Shown one piece after another: positions 49,142 to 58,700 of a stretch of DNA of 64,000 nt. The notes beneath the pieces are model-generated. The model did no database searches. It had not been told where the DNA came from and saw only the letters and a program-made list of their open reading frames with translations. Origin of the DNA: Acinetobacter sp. ANC 4558 (GTDB lineage Bacteria > Pseudomonadota > Gammaproteobacteria > Pseudomonadales > Moraxellaceae); the NCBI RefSeq assembly GCF_002135375.1, contig NZ_NEGH01000008.1:124001-188000 (forward strand), read 5' to 3'. Each line of letters starts with the position of its first letter. Positions within the stretch are counted from its first letter, which is position 1. Position numbers and translations under genes: made by a program.

Positions 49142-50509
49142 TTAAAGCGTCATTGCGGCAATCCAACCAAAAATCATTAAAGGAATATTGTAGTGAATAA
49201 ATGTTGGAACTACACTGTCCCTCATATGGTCATGTTGCCCATCCATATTAAGCCCCGATGTTGGACCTAATGTCGAATCAGATGCTGGAGAACCCGCATC
49301 ACCCAATGCAGCGGCTGTACCAATAATTGCAATTGTTGCTGCAGGACTAAAGCCAAATTGTAAACATAATGGTACATAAATGATTGCTAAGATAGGAACC
49401 GTAGAAAATGAAGAACCAATGCCTAAAGTAATTAATAACCCTATTAATAACATTAAAAATGCAGCCAGACCTTTACTGTCCCCAATCCATTCTACAGAGG
49501 CATCGACTAAGGTTGGAACTTGATTTGTCGCATCAATAACAGCAGCAAAGCCTTGAGCTGAAATCATAATAAAACCAATAAGTGCCATCATACGCATCCC
49601 CGTAATAATGACATCATCTGCCTCATTCCATTTAAAAATACCTGCGCAGCTTAAAACAGCAACTCCGACCAAACCAGCAAGAATCATAGAACCAGAATAA
49701 AGCTGTACAATCAGTGTTAATATAATTGCGACGATCGCCATGACGATTGTAAATGTTGCAATCTCTGGCTTTTCATTATGTTTTACCACTTTCCCAGAAA
49801 TATTTTGAATGGAAGAATCTTCGATGTGAATATCTCTATATTCACGAGGCTTGCGATAGCTATAAAAAATTGCAATCAATAAACCAAGAAACATGCCAAA
49901 TACGGGTAGTGCCATGGCTGTTGGAATTTGATCATACGTAATTTGGAATCCATGGGTCTTACCAAAAGTATTAATATTTTGTCCTAAGATATCATTTAAA
50001 AAAATTGCGCCAAACCCAACAGGAATCAGCATATAAGTTGCAACTAATCCAAATGTTAAAATACATGCAATTAAGCGTCGATCCAATTTCAGATGATTAA
50101 ATACAATTAATAATGGTGGAATTAGAACAGGAATAAAGGCAATATGAACTGGAATTACATTTTGAGAAAAAATAGCAGCAACGCCAATCGCTAAAAATAT
50201 AAAATACTTTACTTTATTTTGCGCTTTTTGATTTGAAGAACCTTTCAATGATGTAATTAACTTATATGCCAATAAATCAGGTAATCCTGAACGGGCTAAA
50301 GCGAGTGCAAATGCACCTAAAACGCCATAAGCCAATGCAATTTGAGCACCTTTTCCTAGCCCTCCATTAAATGCATCTAACGTCCCTTGCAGTCCTAAAC
50401 CTGATAATAAACCACCTGTTACAGCACCCACGATTAATGCAAATACAACAGGAACCCTTGCTAAAGATAAGCCAAACATAACTCCAATAGCAGTAAGAAT
50501 TGCGAACAT
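49142..50509 (-). CDS. NhaC-type Na+/H+ antiporter family protein
   Basis: Inner-membrane transporter of 455 aa with about 11-12 helices. GAVTGGLLSGLGLQGTLDAF, FSQNVIPVHIAFIPVLIPPLL and the late GSSFSTVPILAIIYVPLC / GTAAALGDAGSPASDSTLGPT are typical of the putative Na+/H+ antiporter family (Na_H_antiport, YuiF/HI1586-like). A charged loop interrupts the middle (about 225-260). Relatives may exchange amino acids for cations, so the substrate is uncertain. The ATG at 50509 lacks a strong binding site. Confidence 0.85.
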   Translation of the reverse strand: MFAILTAIGVMFGLSLARVPVVFALIVGAVTGGLLSGLGLQGTLDAFNGGLGKGAQIALAYGVLGAFALALARSGLPDLLAYKLITSLKGSSNQKAQNKVKYFIFLAIGVAAIFSQNVIPVHIAFIPVLIPPLLIVFNHLKLDRRLIACILTFGLVATYMLIPVGFGAIFLNDILGQNINTFGKTHGFQITYDQIPTAMALPVFGMFLGLLIAIFYSYRKPREYRDIHIEDSSIQNISGKVVKHNEKPEIATFTIVMAIVAIILTLIVQLYSGSMILAGLVGVAVLSCAGIFKWNEADDVIITGMRMMALIGFIMISAQGFAAVIDATNQVPTLVDASVEWIGDSKGLAAFLMLLIGLLITLGIGSSFSTVPILAIIYVPLCLQFGFSPAATIAIIGTAAALGDAGSPASDSTLGPTSGLNMDGQHDHMRDSVVPTFIHYNIPLMIFGWIAAMTL

Positions 50510-50725
50510 AGATTAAGCAGACATAGAAAAGAAGCCATTTTATCAAATTTCTTCTGTTTATTTTCCTATTATCCACTTAATTACCGTATCTGTTTTATAA
50601 ACAATAAAAGCAATAAAAATCTTTATTTAATTTCTTAAAATACATTAACTATCCATAAGTTTAGAATATTAAATGGCCAACTTATTTGTTAATTAAAGGA
50701 GTAATATCTCAGTGCCATGTAAAAT

Positions 50726-50752
50726 AAAAAGCACTTTAAATAAGTGCTTTTT
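50726..50752 (-). terminator. Terminator after glycine-zipper lipoprotein 1
   Basis: AAAAAGCACTT, loop TAAAT, AAGTGCTTTTT: a perfect 11-bp stem with A and T runs, 14 bases past the stop of the minus-strand gene. Confidence 0.88.
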
Positions 50753-50765
50753 ATTGGCATAAAAT

Positions 50766-51122
50766 TTACTTTTTATCTTCGATTGCAGCACCTGCACCTG
50801 CACCTACTGCACCACCAATTGCAGCTCCAGCACTTCCCCCAATTAGCTCTTTGCCAAGTATCGATCCAATTGCACCACCTATTCCACTATAAGCAGCATT
50901 TGCGTTTGAACCATTTTCAACTTTACTTCCAACTGCGCCACCAGCACCTGCACCAATAGCTGCACCAAGCCCACCCCCTACTCTATTTCCAGCTGCACCA
51001 CCTACTGCACCACCCAAGGCAGCAGTACCAATTTTTTGTTCATTTGCAGACATATTTGCACAGCCTGCTAAAAGCGAGGTAGATAAACTCACAACACTTA
51101 ACATCTTGATTAATTTCGTCAT
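50766..51122 (-). CDS. Glycine-zipper lipoprotein 1
   Basis: 118 aa. A type II signal peptide ends in the lipobox LAGC (Cys at residue 21), and the following residue (A) is compatible with outer-membrane sorting. The mature part is almost wholly G/A repeats: GTAALGGAVGGAAGNRVGGG, GAAIGAGAGGAVGSKV and a second block GGAIGSILGKEL then GAAIGGAVGAGAGAAIEDKK. Such glycine zippers are found in SlyB/YgdI/OsmB-like surface lipoproteins. It is a paralogue of the gene at 51568-51927, about 65-70 percent identical by eye. Confidence 0.85.
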   Translation of the reverse strand: MTKLIKMLSVVSLSTSLLAGCANMSANEQKIGTAALGGAVGGAAGNRVGGGLGAAIGAGAGGAVGSKVENGSNANAAYSGIGGAIGSILGKELIGGSAGAAIGGAVGAGAGAAIEDKK

Positions 51123-51567
51123 AGCTCTTTCCTTTTACTAAATACACTACAATTCAAAATAACGACTCATCTTCTATGGCACAGAATGATTGGATGAATC
51201 TCTTTATACGTATATAAGCTTCTTTTTGACAAAACAATAAGTTTCATTAGAAATAAAACAGTAAATTTATTCTGTTTTAAATTTAATTTAACTTAAAATC
51301 TAAGCATTTAATTGAAGGAGTTATTATTCAAATGCAATAACGAATAAGTCATTAATTTGATTTACATGTCATTATAATAAATGCAGCAAAGCTAAAATCA
51401 ATGCTTCTAATTCGTATTAAAATTTTAGTTTTTTTGTAATAAGAGGCATAAAGCTACAATACAATAATAACCTTATGCGCGATAAAAGATTGATATGTGT
51501 TGACTCATATCAATAAATTTGAGCTTTTGTGTAATTTGTACTTACTGGACCAAAAAACCTAAAGGTT
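51123..51567. other. 445-bp intergenic region between the two glycine-zipper genes
   Basis: Very AT-rich. No coding sequence or RNA gene is recognised. The upstream end presumably holds the promoter of lipoprotein 1, and a weak hairpin AAACC-TAAA-GGTTT (51555-51568) may end transcription of lipoprotein 2. Nothing else stands out. Confidence 0.5.
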
Positions 51568-51927
51568 TCAACGTTTACTTTCAATCGCGGCTCCAGCACC
51601 ACCACCAACAGCCCCTCCAATTGCAGCTCCAGCATCACCACCTATTATTTCTTTACCTACAATTGAACCTATTGCACCGCCTACACCACTATATGTCGCA
51701 TTACGATTAGATCCATTTTGAGTTTTGCTTCCTATAGCAGCACCTGCGCCCGCTCCTGCTGCTGCCCCGAGACCACCACCCACCTTATTACCAGCAACGC
51801 CACCTAGCGCTCCACCTGCTGCTGCTGCACCAATACGTTTATCATTTGTAGACATATTTTGACAACCAGTCAAAATAAACCCTGTGGATAAAAGTAATAC
51901 TGCCATTATTTTTAACTTTTTATACAT
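51568..51927 (-). CDS. Glycine-zipper lipoprotein 2
   Basis: 119 aa. Lipobox LTGC with the Cys near residue 22, then QNMSTNDKRIGAAAAGGALG and the same two glycine-zipper blocks as in lipoprotein 1, ending GGAVGGGAGAAIESKR. The stop TGA and lengths correspond, so this is a tandem duplicate that has diverged mainly in the signal peptide. A role in membrane or envelope stability is only a family-level guess. Confidence 0.85.
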   Translation of the reverse strand: MYKKLKIMAVLLLSTGFILTGCQNMSTNDKRIGAAAAGGALGGVAGNKVGGGLGAAAGAGAGAAIGSKTQNGSNRNATYSGVGGAIGSIVGKEIIGGDAGAAIGGAVGGGAGAAIESKR

Positions 51928-52157
51928 GATTTCATCTCCGTAATATTTATGAATAGCATAAACCTAAAGAAAATAAATATGCGTGATTGATTGTGAGTGA
52001 ATGCAAAATTAATTTTTATTTTTGTATCTTAACATTCACTTTTTATACATATTTATAATAAATATTTAGATATTATTTTTATATGCAATATTGATCAGCT
52101 TCACTAATGATACTAAAAAGTGAAAAATAATTTTTATATAATACAAGATATATAAAA

Positions 52158-52943
52158 TCACCACTTATATGTCGCATCAATTTTTGCATTAATCGCAGTA
52201 TATTGATCAATAGGCGAATCATACCAATTCCTACCCAATGCTAAACCAACACTCCAGTGTTTTGAAATAGGTTGTTCCCTTCTTAAAGTAACACTTTTAA
52301 AGTTCGTATTTCGATTGGATAAATCGTCATCCCATTCATAACTATATGCGCCTGTACCAAGTCCTAACCACAACTGGGTATTCCCGCTGCCTGTACCATC
52401 TTTCAACTTGATAGATAATATATTTCCATGGCTATTCTTTTTCTCTTTTGAAGTAAAGTAACTATATTTATATGAAATAATTGCTCTATCATAATAATAA
52501 GTTAGACCAGTAGAAACTGAGTCTACCTTAATATCTTTCGCATATTCAGTATGCTTACCACCTAAAGTTAATATTAAATTTTTAATTGGTTTAAAATTAA
52601 AATCTTGGCGCAACTCATTATGCAAAAAAGTGGAATTACCATCAGATAAAGAAAAACCCGTTTTTGTAGAAAAATTTTTGTTCCAATTATAATAAAAATC
52701 AATTTTTCCTTCAGTACCTGTGTCTCGCTCATTGTCAACATTCCGAATTCCATTCGTTACTTTTGCAACAATAGAAGCTTGTTGATATTTAGCACCATAT
52801 AATATTGAACTTAAATTATTATTACCCCTATTATGAGTATAATTTCTATGTTCATAATCAACCGTTACAAACTGACTAATCGGTGCTGAATAAGTAATTT
52901 GTGTTAATAAAGAACTTATTATTAATATAATTTTTTTATTCAT
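52158..52943 (-). CDS. yaiO: YaiO-family outer-membrane beta-barrel protein
   Basis: 261 aa. Signal peptide to about residue 19 (SSLLTQITYSA), then alternating beta strands. Segments matching E. coli YaiO include LRQDFNFKP, GNTQLWLGLGTGAYSYEWD and KHWSVGLALGRNWYDSPIDQY, and the last residue is Trp after a KF/KW-type end. E. coli YaiO was shown to be an outer-membrane protein; its function is not known. It is the last gene of the deacetylase-glycosyltransferase-acyltransferase-barrel operon, eight bases after its neighbour, so a role in letting a glycan cross the outer membrane is a reasonable inference. Confidence 0.88.
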   Translation of the reverse strand: MNKKIILIISSLLTQITYSAPISQFVTVDYEHRNYTHNRGNNNLSSILYGAKYQQASIVAKVTNGIRNVDNERDTGTEGKIDFYYNWNKNFSTKTGFSLSDGNSTFLHNELRQDFNFKPIKNLILTLGGKHTEYAKDIKVDSVSTGLTYYYDRAIISYKYSYFTSKEKKNSHGNILSIKLKDGTGSGNTQLWLGLGTGAYSYEWDDDLSNRNTNFKSVTLRREQPISKHWSVGLALGRNWYDSPIDQYTAINAKIDATYKW

Positions 52944-52951
52944 ATTAAATC

Positions 52952-53584
52952 CTAAATGTTTTTAATTATTTCTTGTTTAAGAAAATATTTTCCTGAAGCT
53001 AAATTTTTTTCGACTAATACTTTAGGGCCAATTACTGTATTTTCAGCAATGATTCGACCAGGTAAAATGACTACTTGAACACCTAAAGTTGATCCTTTTC
53101 CAATCAAACAGCCTAATTTTTGTTTTTGAGTATCTACTAAAGAACCATTAACAAACACATGAATATTTTTTTTATCTAAACGATGATTACTTGTTCTGAC
53201 TTGTGCAGCCAAATATGTGTTTTTTTCTATTTTTGAATCTGCAACAAAAGATTGTGGTCCAACACTGACATTATCTTCAATAATTGAATTTTTAACTTCA
53301 GTAGAAAACCCTAATCTCACATTATTACCAATATAAGTATTTCCTCGAATCAAAACACTATTACCAATTAAACTATTTTCTCCAATAAAAACTGGTCCTT
53401 TAATAATTACATTTTCACTAATAACTGTTCCTATTCCAATAAAAACAGGTCCATATGTTTCATCAATAACAATATTTTTTTTAATTTTTTCATTTTTATT
53501 ATATATTTTATTCATAATCGACTGATGTAATTTATTTAAATATTGTATTTTCGATTCCAATAAATCTAATTCATTCCACCACAT
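52952..53584 (-). CDS. Left-handed beta-helix (hexapeptide) acyltransferase-like protein
   Basis: 210 aa, mostly hexapeptide repeats (IGIGTVISENVIIKGP, IGENSLIGNSVLIRGN, IGNNVRLGFSTEVKNS), the LbH fold of O- and N-acyltransferases and the GlmU C-domain. HRLDKKN carries a histidine where related enzymes place their catalytic or binding residues. The first 55 residues are helical. No nucleotidyltransferase domain. The gene corresponds in position and type to yaiX beside yaiP in E. coli. Its start overlaps the glycosyltransferase stop by 14 bases. The donor (acetyl-CoA or other) and acceptor are unknown. Confidence 0.82.
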   Translation of the reverse strand: MWWNELDLLESKIQYLNKLHQSIMNKIYNKNEKIKKNIVIDETYGPVFIGIGTVISENVIIKGPVFIGENSLIGNSVLIRGNTYIGNNVRLGFSTEVKNSIIEDNVSVGPQSFVADSKIEKNTYLAAQVRTSNHRLDKKNIHVFVNGSLVDTQKQKLGCLIGKGSTLGVQVVILPGRIIAENTVIGPKVLVEKNLASGKYFLKQEIIKNI

Positions 53585-54713
53585 TTTTATATCTCTTTGG
53601 TTTATCCCTTTCAGGTTCTACTCCAGTAAATAATGCTTTTATACCGTAGATTAGCCACATTAAATAAGCTAAAACCACATAAAATAATGCAAAAGGAGCT
53701 AAAATAATTAATCGCCATGATTTATGATAAATTGCGCTAATAATTCCAATAACAAAAACGACAATGACCCATAAGAATGGAAATAAAACGAGAAGTAAAT
53801 TTATAAAATAATGATCTGAAGCTACTGTATTAATTAGCAAGGTAATATAAATATATAATGCATAAACAATGACAAGAAACATTGGTAAAATACTAAAAAT
53901 ACCATAGCGACTGAATAATAATTTTTTATGTAACTTCATACATACTGCATAACCTGAAATCCAACGACGCCATCGTTTCCACTCATCTTTAATGGAGTTA
54001 CATTCTTGTGGAAAAACAATACATCTATTCGCTTGTCTTATTTTGTAACCTTTCGAAACTAGAGTCCAAGTTAGATCTAAGTCTTCAACCTTAGTGCGAT
54101 CTGAAAGCCCATACTGACGTAAAACATCTGTTTTAAACATGCCACATGAACCACTTATAATAAAAGGTGCGCCTCCTAACCATTGTTGAAATGTTCTTTT
54201 CATAATAATCATAGGCATTTTTACCGTTGCCCGAATATATGGAAGTAATTTGGCATGATTCAAATTTGATGAAGGTATTCCACCAACTGCATCTGCACCT
54301 TTTTCAATTTCTACAAGCATATAACCCAAACCTGGTTTATCAGGTGGGACATAAGTATCTGCATCGGTTAAAAATACTTGGGCTGTCGTTACATAATTTA
54401 ATCCATTCATCAATGCACCACCCTTTCCTGTATTTTCTTGGTGCACAACAATGAGTTTATGTGGTAACTCTAACGCTAATCGATTCAGCAAAATTTGAGT
54501 ATTATCTGTTGAACCATCATTTACACAAATAACTTTATGAATATATATATTATTAACTAAACTTTTTAATGATTGTTCTATACATAACTCTTCATTATAA
54601 GCTGGAACAATAGCATCTATTGAATTTATATTTGAGCTTGGTTTTTTTCGTATATTCAAAATAAAATAGAAACCAACAACAATACACATTATAAAAAAAA
54701 TTATAGTTTTCAT
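53571..54713 (-). CDS. Family 2 glycosyltransferase, processive type, membrane-bound
   Basis: 380 aa with one N-terminal helix (IIFFIMCIVVGFYFILN) and three or four C-terminal helices (about 265-350). The cytoplasmic GT2 domain has PAYNEE, NDGSTDN (residues 65-71), the DxD DADT (117-120), the catalytic acid in KVEDLDLTW (Glu210-Asp211) and RWRRW (247-251). The last is the Q/RxxRW motif of processive synthases such as PgaC, NodC and HasA. All parts for polymer synthesis are present. It corresponds to yaiP of E. coli. The sugar cannot be read from sequence. Adjacent genes start within a few bases. Confidence 0.9.
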   Translation of the reverse strand: MKTIIFFIMCIVVGFYFILNIRKKPSSNINSIDAIVPAYNEELCIEQSLKSLVNNIYIHKVICVNDGSTDNTQILLNRLALELPHKLIVVHQENTGKGGALMNGLNYVTTAQVFLTDADTYVPPDKPGLGYMLVEIEKGADAVGGIPSSNLNHAKLLPYIRATVKMPMIIMKRTFQQWLGGAPFIISGSCGMFKTDVLRQYGLSDRTKVEDLDLTWTLVSKGYKIRQANRCIVFPQECNSIKDEWKRWRRWISGYAVCMKLHKKLLFSRYGIFSILPMFLVIVYALYIYITLLINTVASDHYFINLLLVLFPFLWVIVVFVIGIISAIYHKSWRLIILAPFALFYVVLAYLMWLIYGIKALFTGVEPERDKPKRYKNVVE

Positions 54714-54715
54714 TT

Positions 54716-55351
54716 TTATAATACCATTTTATAAGGAACAAAGCCTTCACTTAACAAATAGCCCGCTTGTTGGCCTCTAAATCTTGCAATTGAACGAATA
54801 AAATTTTCATCCATATATGTACGATGCATTTGACTTTCATGATATTTTAAAGCGGTGATTTTTTTTTCTAAAAATATTTCATCAAAGTTTTCAAAAACTT
54901 TAGGATTAAAATAAGTTGTAGAACTTGGCGTTTCATAACATAAAATTTGTTTAACTGCTCTAAAAGCTACAATAGATGCATCGTAAATAGCTCGATGATC
55001 TTGATGACGATCTTCTACATACATCGTATAGATTCTTTTAATTGTTGAAGATAAAGATACTTCCTTAAAAATATTTTCTAATACTGTAATTATTTCAGAT
55101 AGGTTAAGTGCTAACTTTGTATCTTCAAAATCAAAAAAAAATGATTCTTTAACACCTAATGCATTTAATGCATATCTTGTTTCAATCATTCTATTTTTAT
55201 TTTGCGGGTTACCCTTATCACCTAGAGATAATACAATTGCATATATATTAAAACCATCATTCGCTAACTTTGCTAAACTAGCCCCACATCCTAATTCAAT
55301 ATCATCAGGATGTGCTCCTATAGCAATAATTCCTTGATTCTTAAAAATCAT
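54716..55351 (-). CDS. PIG-L family deacetylase
   Basis: 211 aa. The zinc-binding AHPDD (residues 13-17) and HQDH (116-119) motifs are intact, so an active N-acetylsugar-type deacetylase (LmbE/PIG-L) is expected. No signal peptide; it is cytoplasmic. It is the first gene of the operon and corresponds to yaiS of E. coli. The next gene starts two bases after its stop. Acting with the glycosyltransferase on an amino sugar precursor or lipid-linked sugar is inferred. Confidence 0.88.
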   Translation of the reverse strand: MIFKNQGIIAIGAHPDDIELGCGASLAKLANDGFNIYAIVLSLGDKGNPQNKNRMIETRYALNALGVKESFFFDFEDTKLALNLSEIITVLENIFKEVSLSSTIKRIYTMYVEDRHQDHRAIYDASIVAFRAVKQILCYETPSSTTYFNPKVFENFDEIFLEKKITALKYHESQMHRTYMDENFIRSIARFRGQQAGYLLSEGFVPYKMVL

Positions 55352-55700
55352 ATTATTTTTAATTCTATTTTATCTAAGCATCTATTTTTACCACAAAGTG
55401 TGATGAAGTTCAACATTCTAACTTTTGATGAAAAAATTAATCCATGAATATGAATAATATATTTGAAATACTAAAAACCTAGATAAATAGTAAGGTATAA
55501 ACCATCTATTCATTTAAAATAAAATTATATGATTTTTCTAATACACTATTTATATAATTAAATTCTTATTTAAATTAAAATAATTAGCTGATAAAAATTT
55601 AACCCTATATTTTGAATAAATTTTTTTTTATATTTATCTTCTATCAAAATAGAACAAATAAAAAAGACACCCTAAGGTGCCTTTTTTATTACAGTTTCAA
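55352..55700. other. 349-bp intergenic region between rpoC and the yaiO operon
   Basis: Extremely AT-rich, with long T and A runs (for example 55621-55635). It holds the rpoC terminator at 55660-55687 and presumably the promoter of the yaiO-type operon; no good promoter pair could be chosen. No coding sequence or RNA gene seen. Confidence 0.5.
55660..55687 (-). terminator. Terminator of rpoB-rpoC
   Basis: On the plus strand AAAAAAG-A-CACC, loop CTAA, GGTG-C-CTTTTTT: stem with one A-C mismatch and A/T runs on both sides, 14 bases after the rpoC stop. Confidence 0.85.
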
Positions 55701-58700
55701 TTATAAACCGTTATTAAACTCTTCGTTAAATGCTTGACTTAACGCCTGATCTACATCAGTAAAGTCATTTTGAAGCTCAATTTCAGCAGCTTCCGCTTCT
55801 TGACGACGACGCTCTAGATGGTATGCCAATCCTGTACCCGCTGGAATTAGACGACCCACTACCACGTTCTCTTTCAAGCCACGTAAATCATCTTCTTTAC
55901 CTGTAACAGCAGCTTCAGTTAACACACGTGTTGTTTCCTGGAATGATGCAGCAGAGATAAATGAATCTGTAGAAAGTGATGCTTTCGTGATACCCATTAA
56001 TTGACGTTCATACTTCGCTGGGAACTTGTTTTGTGCAAGTACAGCTTGGTTCTCACCAACAACACGGATGTAATCGACTTGTTCACCTTTGATAAAGCTT
56101 GTATCACCACCATCAACAATATCAACTTTACGTAACATTTGACGCACAATGACTTCAATGTGTTTGTCATTGATTTTTACACCTTGTAGACGGTAAACGT
56201 CTTGAACTTCGTTCACGATGTAATTCGTCAATGCCACTTCACCTTTCAATCGTAAGATGTCATGCGGGTTCTGTGGACCATCAGAAACTGTTTCACCACG
56301 GTTTACATGCTCTCCCTCGAAGACGTTCATAGTACGCCATTTCGGGATCAATTCTTCGTAAATTTCTGAACCATCATCAGGAGTAATGACTAGACGGTTC
56401 TTACCTTTGGTTTCTTTACCGAAACTAACGATACCCGATACTTCTGCAAGAATCGCATGCTCTTTTGGTTTACGCGCTTCAAACAAGTCAGCAACACGCG
56501 GTAAACCACCCGTAATATCACGTGTACGTGAAGTTTCTTGTGGCACACGACCAATAACGTCACCCACACCAATCGTTTCGCCATCACGGACAGTCAGAAT
56601 GGTATTTTGTGGTAAGAAATAGAATTGCTCACCACCATCCACTGTATCTAACACAACAGCTGGACGTAAGTCTTTACCAGAAGCAGGGCGAGCTGTTACA
56701 GGTAAAATTTCAACTGTAGTCATACCTGTTGCATCATCTGTTTTAGATGTTGCAGTCACACCATCCGCAATTTGGCTGAAGCGTGCTTTACCAGCAACTT
56801 CTGTAACCAATGGATGTGTATGTGGATCCCAAGTTGCTACAATTCCACCAGCTTCCACAGTTTGACCATCTTTCAATAAGATGCTTGCACCATAAGGAAG
56901 TTTATAACGCTCACGCTCACGGCCTAAATCATCCGCAATACCAATTTCACCAGAACGTGAAACTGAAACTAAGTGACCTTTTGCGTGCTGAACAGTTTTT
57001 ACATTATGGAAGCGTACTGTACCATTATTACGTACTTGTACACTGTTTGCAGCTGAAGTTCTGCTTGCAGCACCACCAACGTGGAATGTACGCATGGTTA
57101 ACTGGGTGCCAGGCTCACCAATAGATTGAGCAGCCATAACACCAACAGATTCACCTGGATTTACCAAGTGACCACGTGCGAGGTCACGACCATAACATTT
57201 CGCACATACACCAAATGTTGACTCACAAGCAACAACTGAACGTACCTTCACTTCATCAACACCAGCATCTTCTAAATATGCTGCAATTTTTTCGTCAATC
57301 AGTGTGTTACGTGGAAGAATAACATCATCAGAACCTGCTTTCTTCACATCTTCAGCAACAACGCGTCCTAGTACTCGAGTACCTAAGTTCTCAATGACAT
57401 CACCACCCTGAATGAATGGAGTCATTACAAGACCGCCTAAAGTGCCACAATCAGGCTCAGTAATTACCAAGTCTTGTGCAACGTCTACAAGACGACGAGT
57501 CAAGTAACCAGAGTTTGCTGTTTTAAGTGCTGTATCGGCCAAACCTTTACGTGCACCGTGTGTTGAAATAAAGTACTGAAGTACTGTTAAGCCTTCACGG
57601 AAGTTAGCTTTAATTGGTGTTTCAATGATCGAACCATCTGGTTTTGCCATCAAACCACGCATACCTGCAAGCTGACGAATCTGTGCTGCCGAACCACGGG
57701 CACCAGAGTCTGACATCATGTAGATAGAGTTAAATGATTTTTGCTTCTCATCTTCACCCTGTTTGTTTTTAACCGTGGTATAAGACAAGTTATCCATCAT
57801 TGCCTTCGCCACTTGGTCGTTTGTACGCGCCCAAATATCGACAACTTTGTTATAACGCTCACCTGCAGTTACGAAACCTTGCTCAAATTGATGTTCAATT
57901 TCACGAACTTCAGTTTCAGCTTTTTCAATAATTGCTTGCTTTGTAGGTGGAATAAGCATGTCTTCCATACCTACAGACACACCTGAACGTGTTGCTTGAC
58001 GGAAACCCAAGTACATTAATTGATCGGCAAAGATAACTGTATCTTTAAGACCTAACTTACGGTAGCAAGAGTTAATGATCTTAGAAATATTTTTCTTCGT
58101 CATTTCTACGTTAATTTGTTGGAAATCCATACCTTCAGGTACAACTTCCCAAAGCAAACAACGTCCTGGTGTTGTGTCAACAATAATCGTTTGTTGTTCA
58201 CGTTCACCATTTTCATTGATTACTGTTTGATGTACACGTGCTTTAACACGTGCATGCAAATTCACTTGACCAGTAGCGAGTGCACGGTTTACTTCATCAG
58301 TATCTGCAAACACCATGCCTTCGCCTTTGGCATTGACTGCATCACGTGTGATGTAATACAAACCTAAAACAACGTCCTGAGATGGAACGATGATTGGCTC
58401 ACCATTTGCTGGAGACAAAATGTTATTTGTAGACATCATTAACGCACGAGCTTCTAATTGAGCTTCGAGTGTTAATGGTACGTGTACCGCCATTTGGTCA
58501 CCATCGAAGTCAGCGTTGAACGCAGCACAAACGAGTGGGTGAAGACGAATCGCTTTACCTTCAATTAAAGTAGGTTCAAATGCTTGAAGACCTAAACGGT
58601 GAAGTGTTGGCGCACGGTTCAACATAACTGGATGTTGACGAATAACAGAAGCAAGAACGTCCCAAACTTCTGGCGTTTCACGCTCAACCATTTTCTTCGC

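Noticed and set aside
52037..52122. Distant inverted repeat CACTTTTTA / TAAAAAGTG after yaiO
   Set aside because: Nearly 70 bases apart in AT-rich sequence; too likely by chance to call a terminator.
52158..55351. A pga-type poly-N-acetylglucosamine operon
   Set aside because: No PgaA-like TPR porin, no PgaB two-domain lipoprotein and no PgaD; the barrel is YaiO-like and the deacetylase is PIG-L.
56810..57124. His/Leu/Gln-rich frame opposite rpoC
   Set aside because: Shadow frame; composition is typical of antisense translation of conserved coding sequence.
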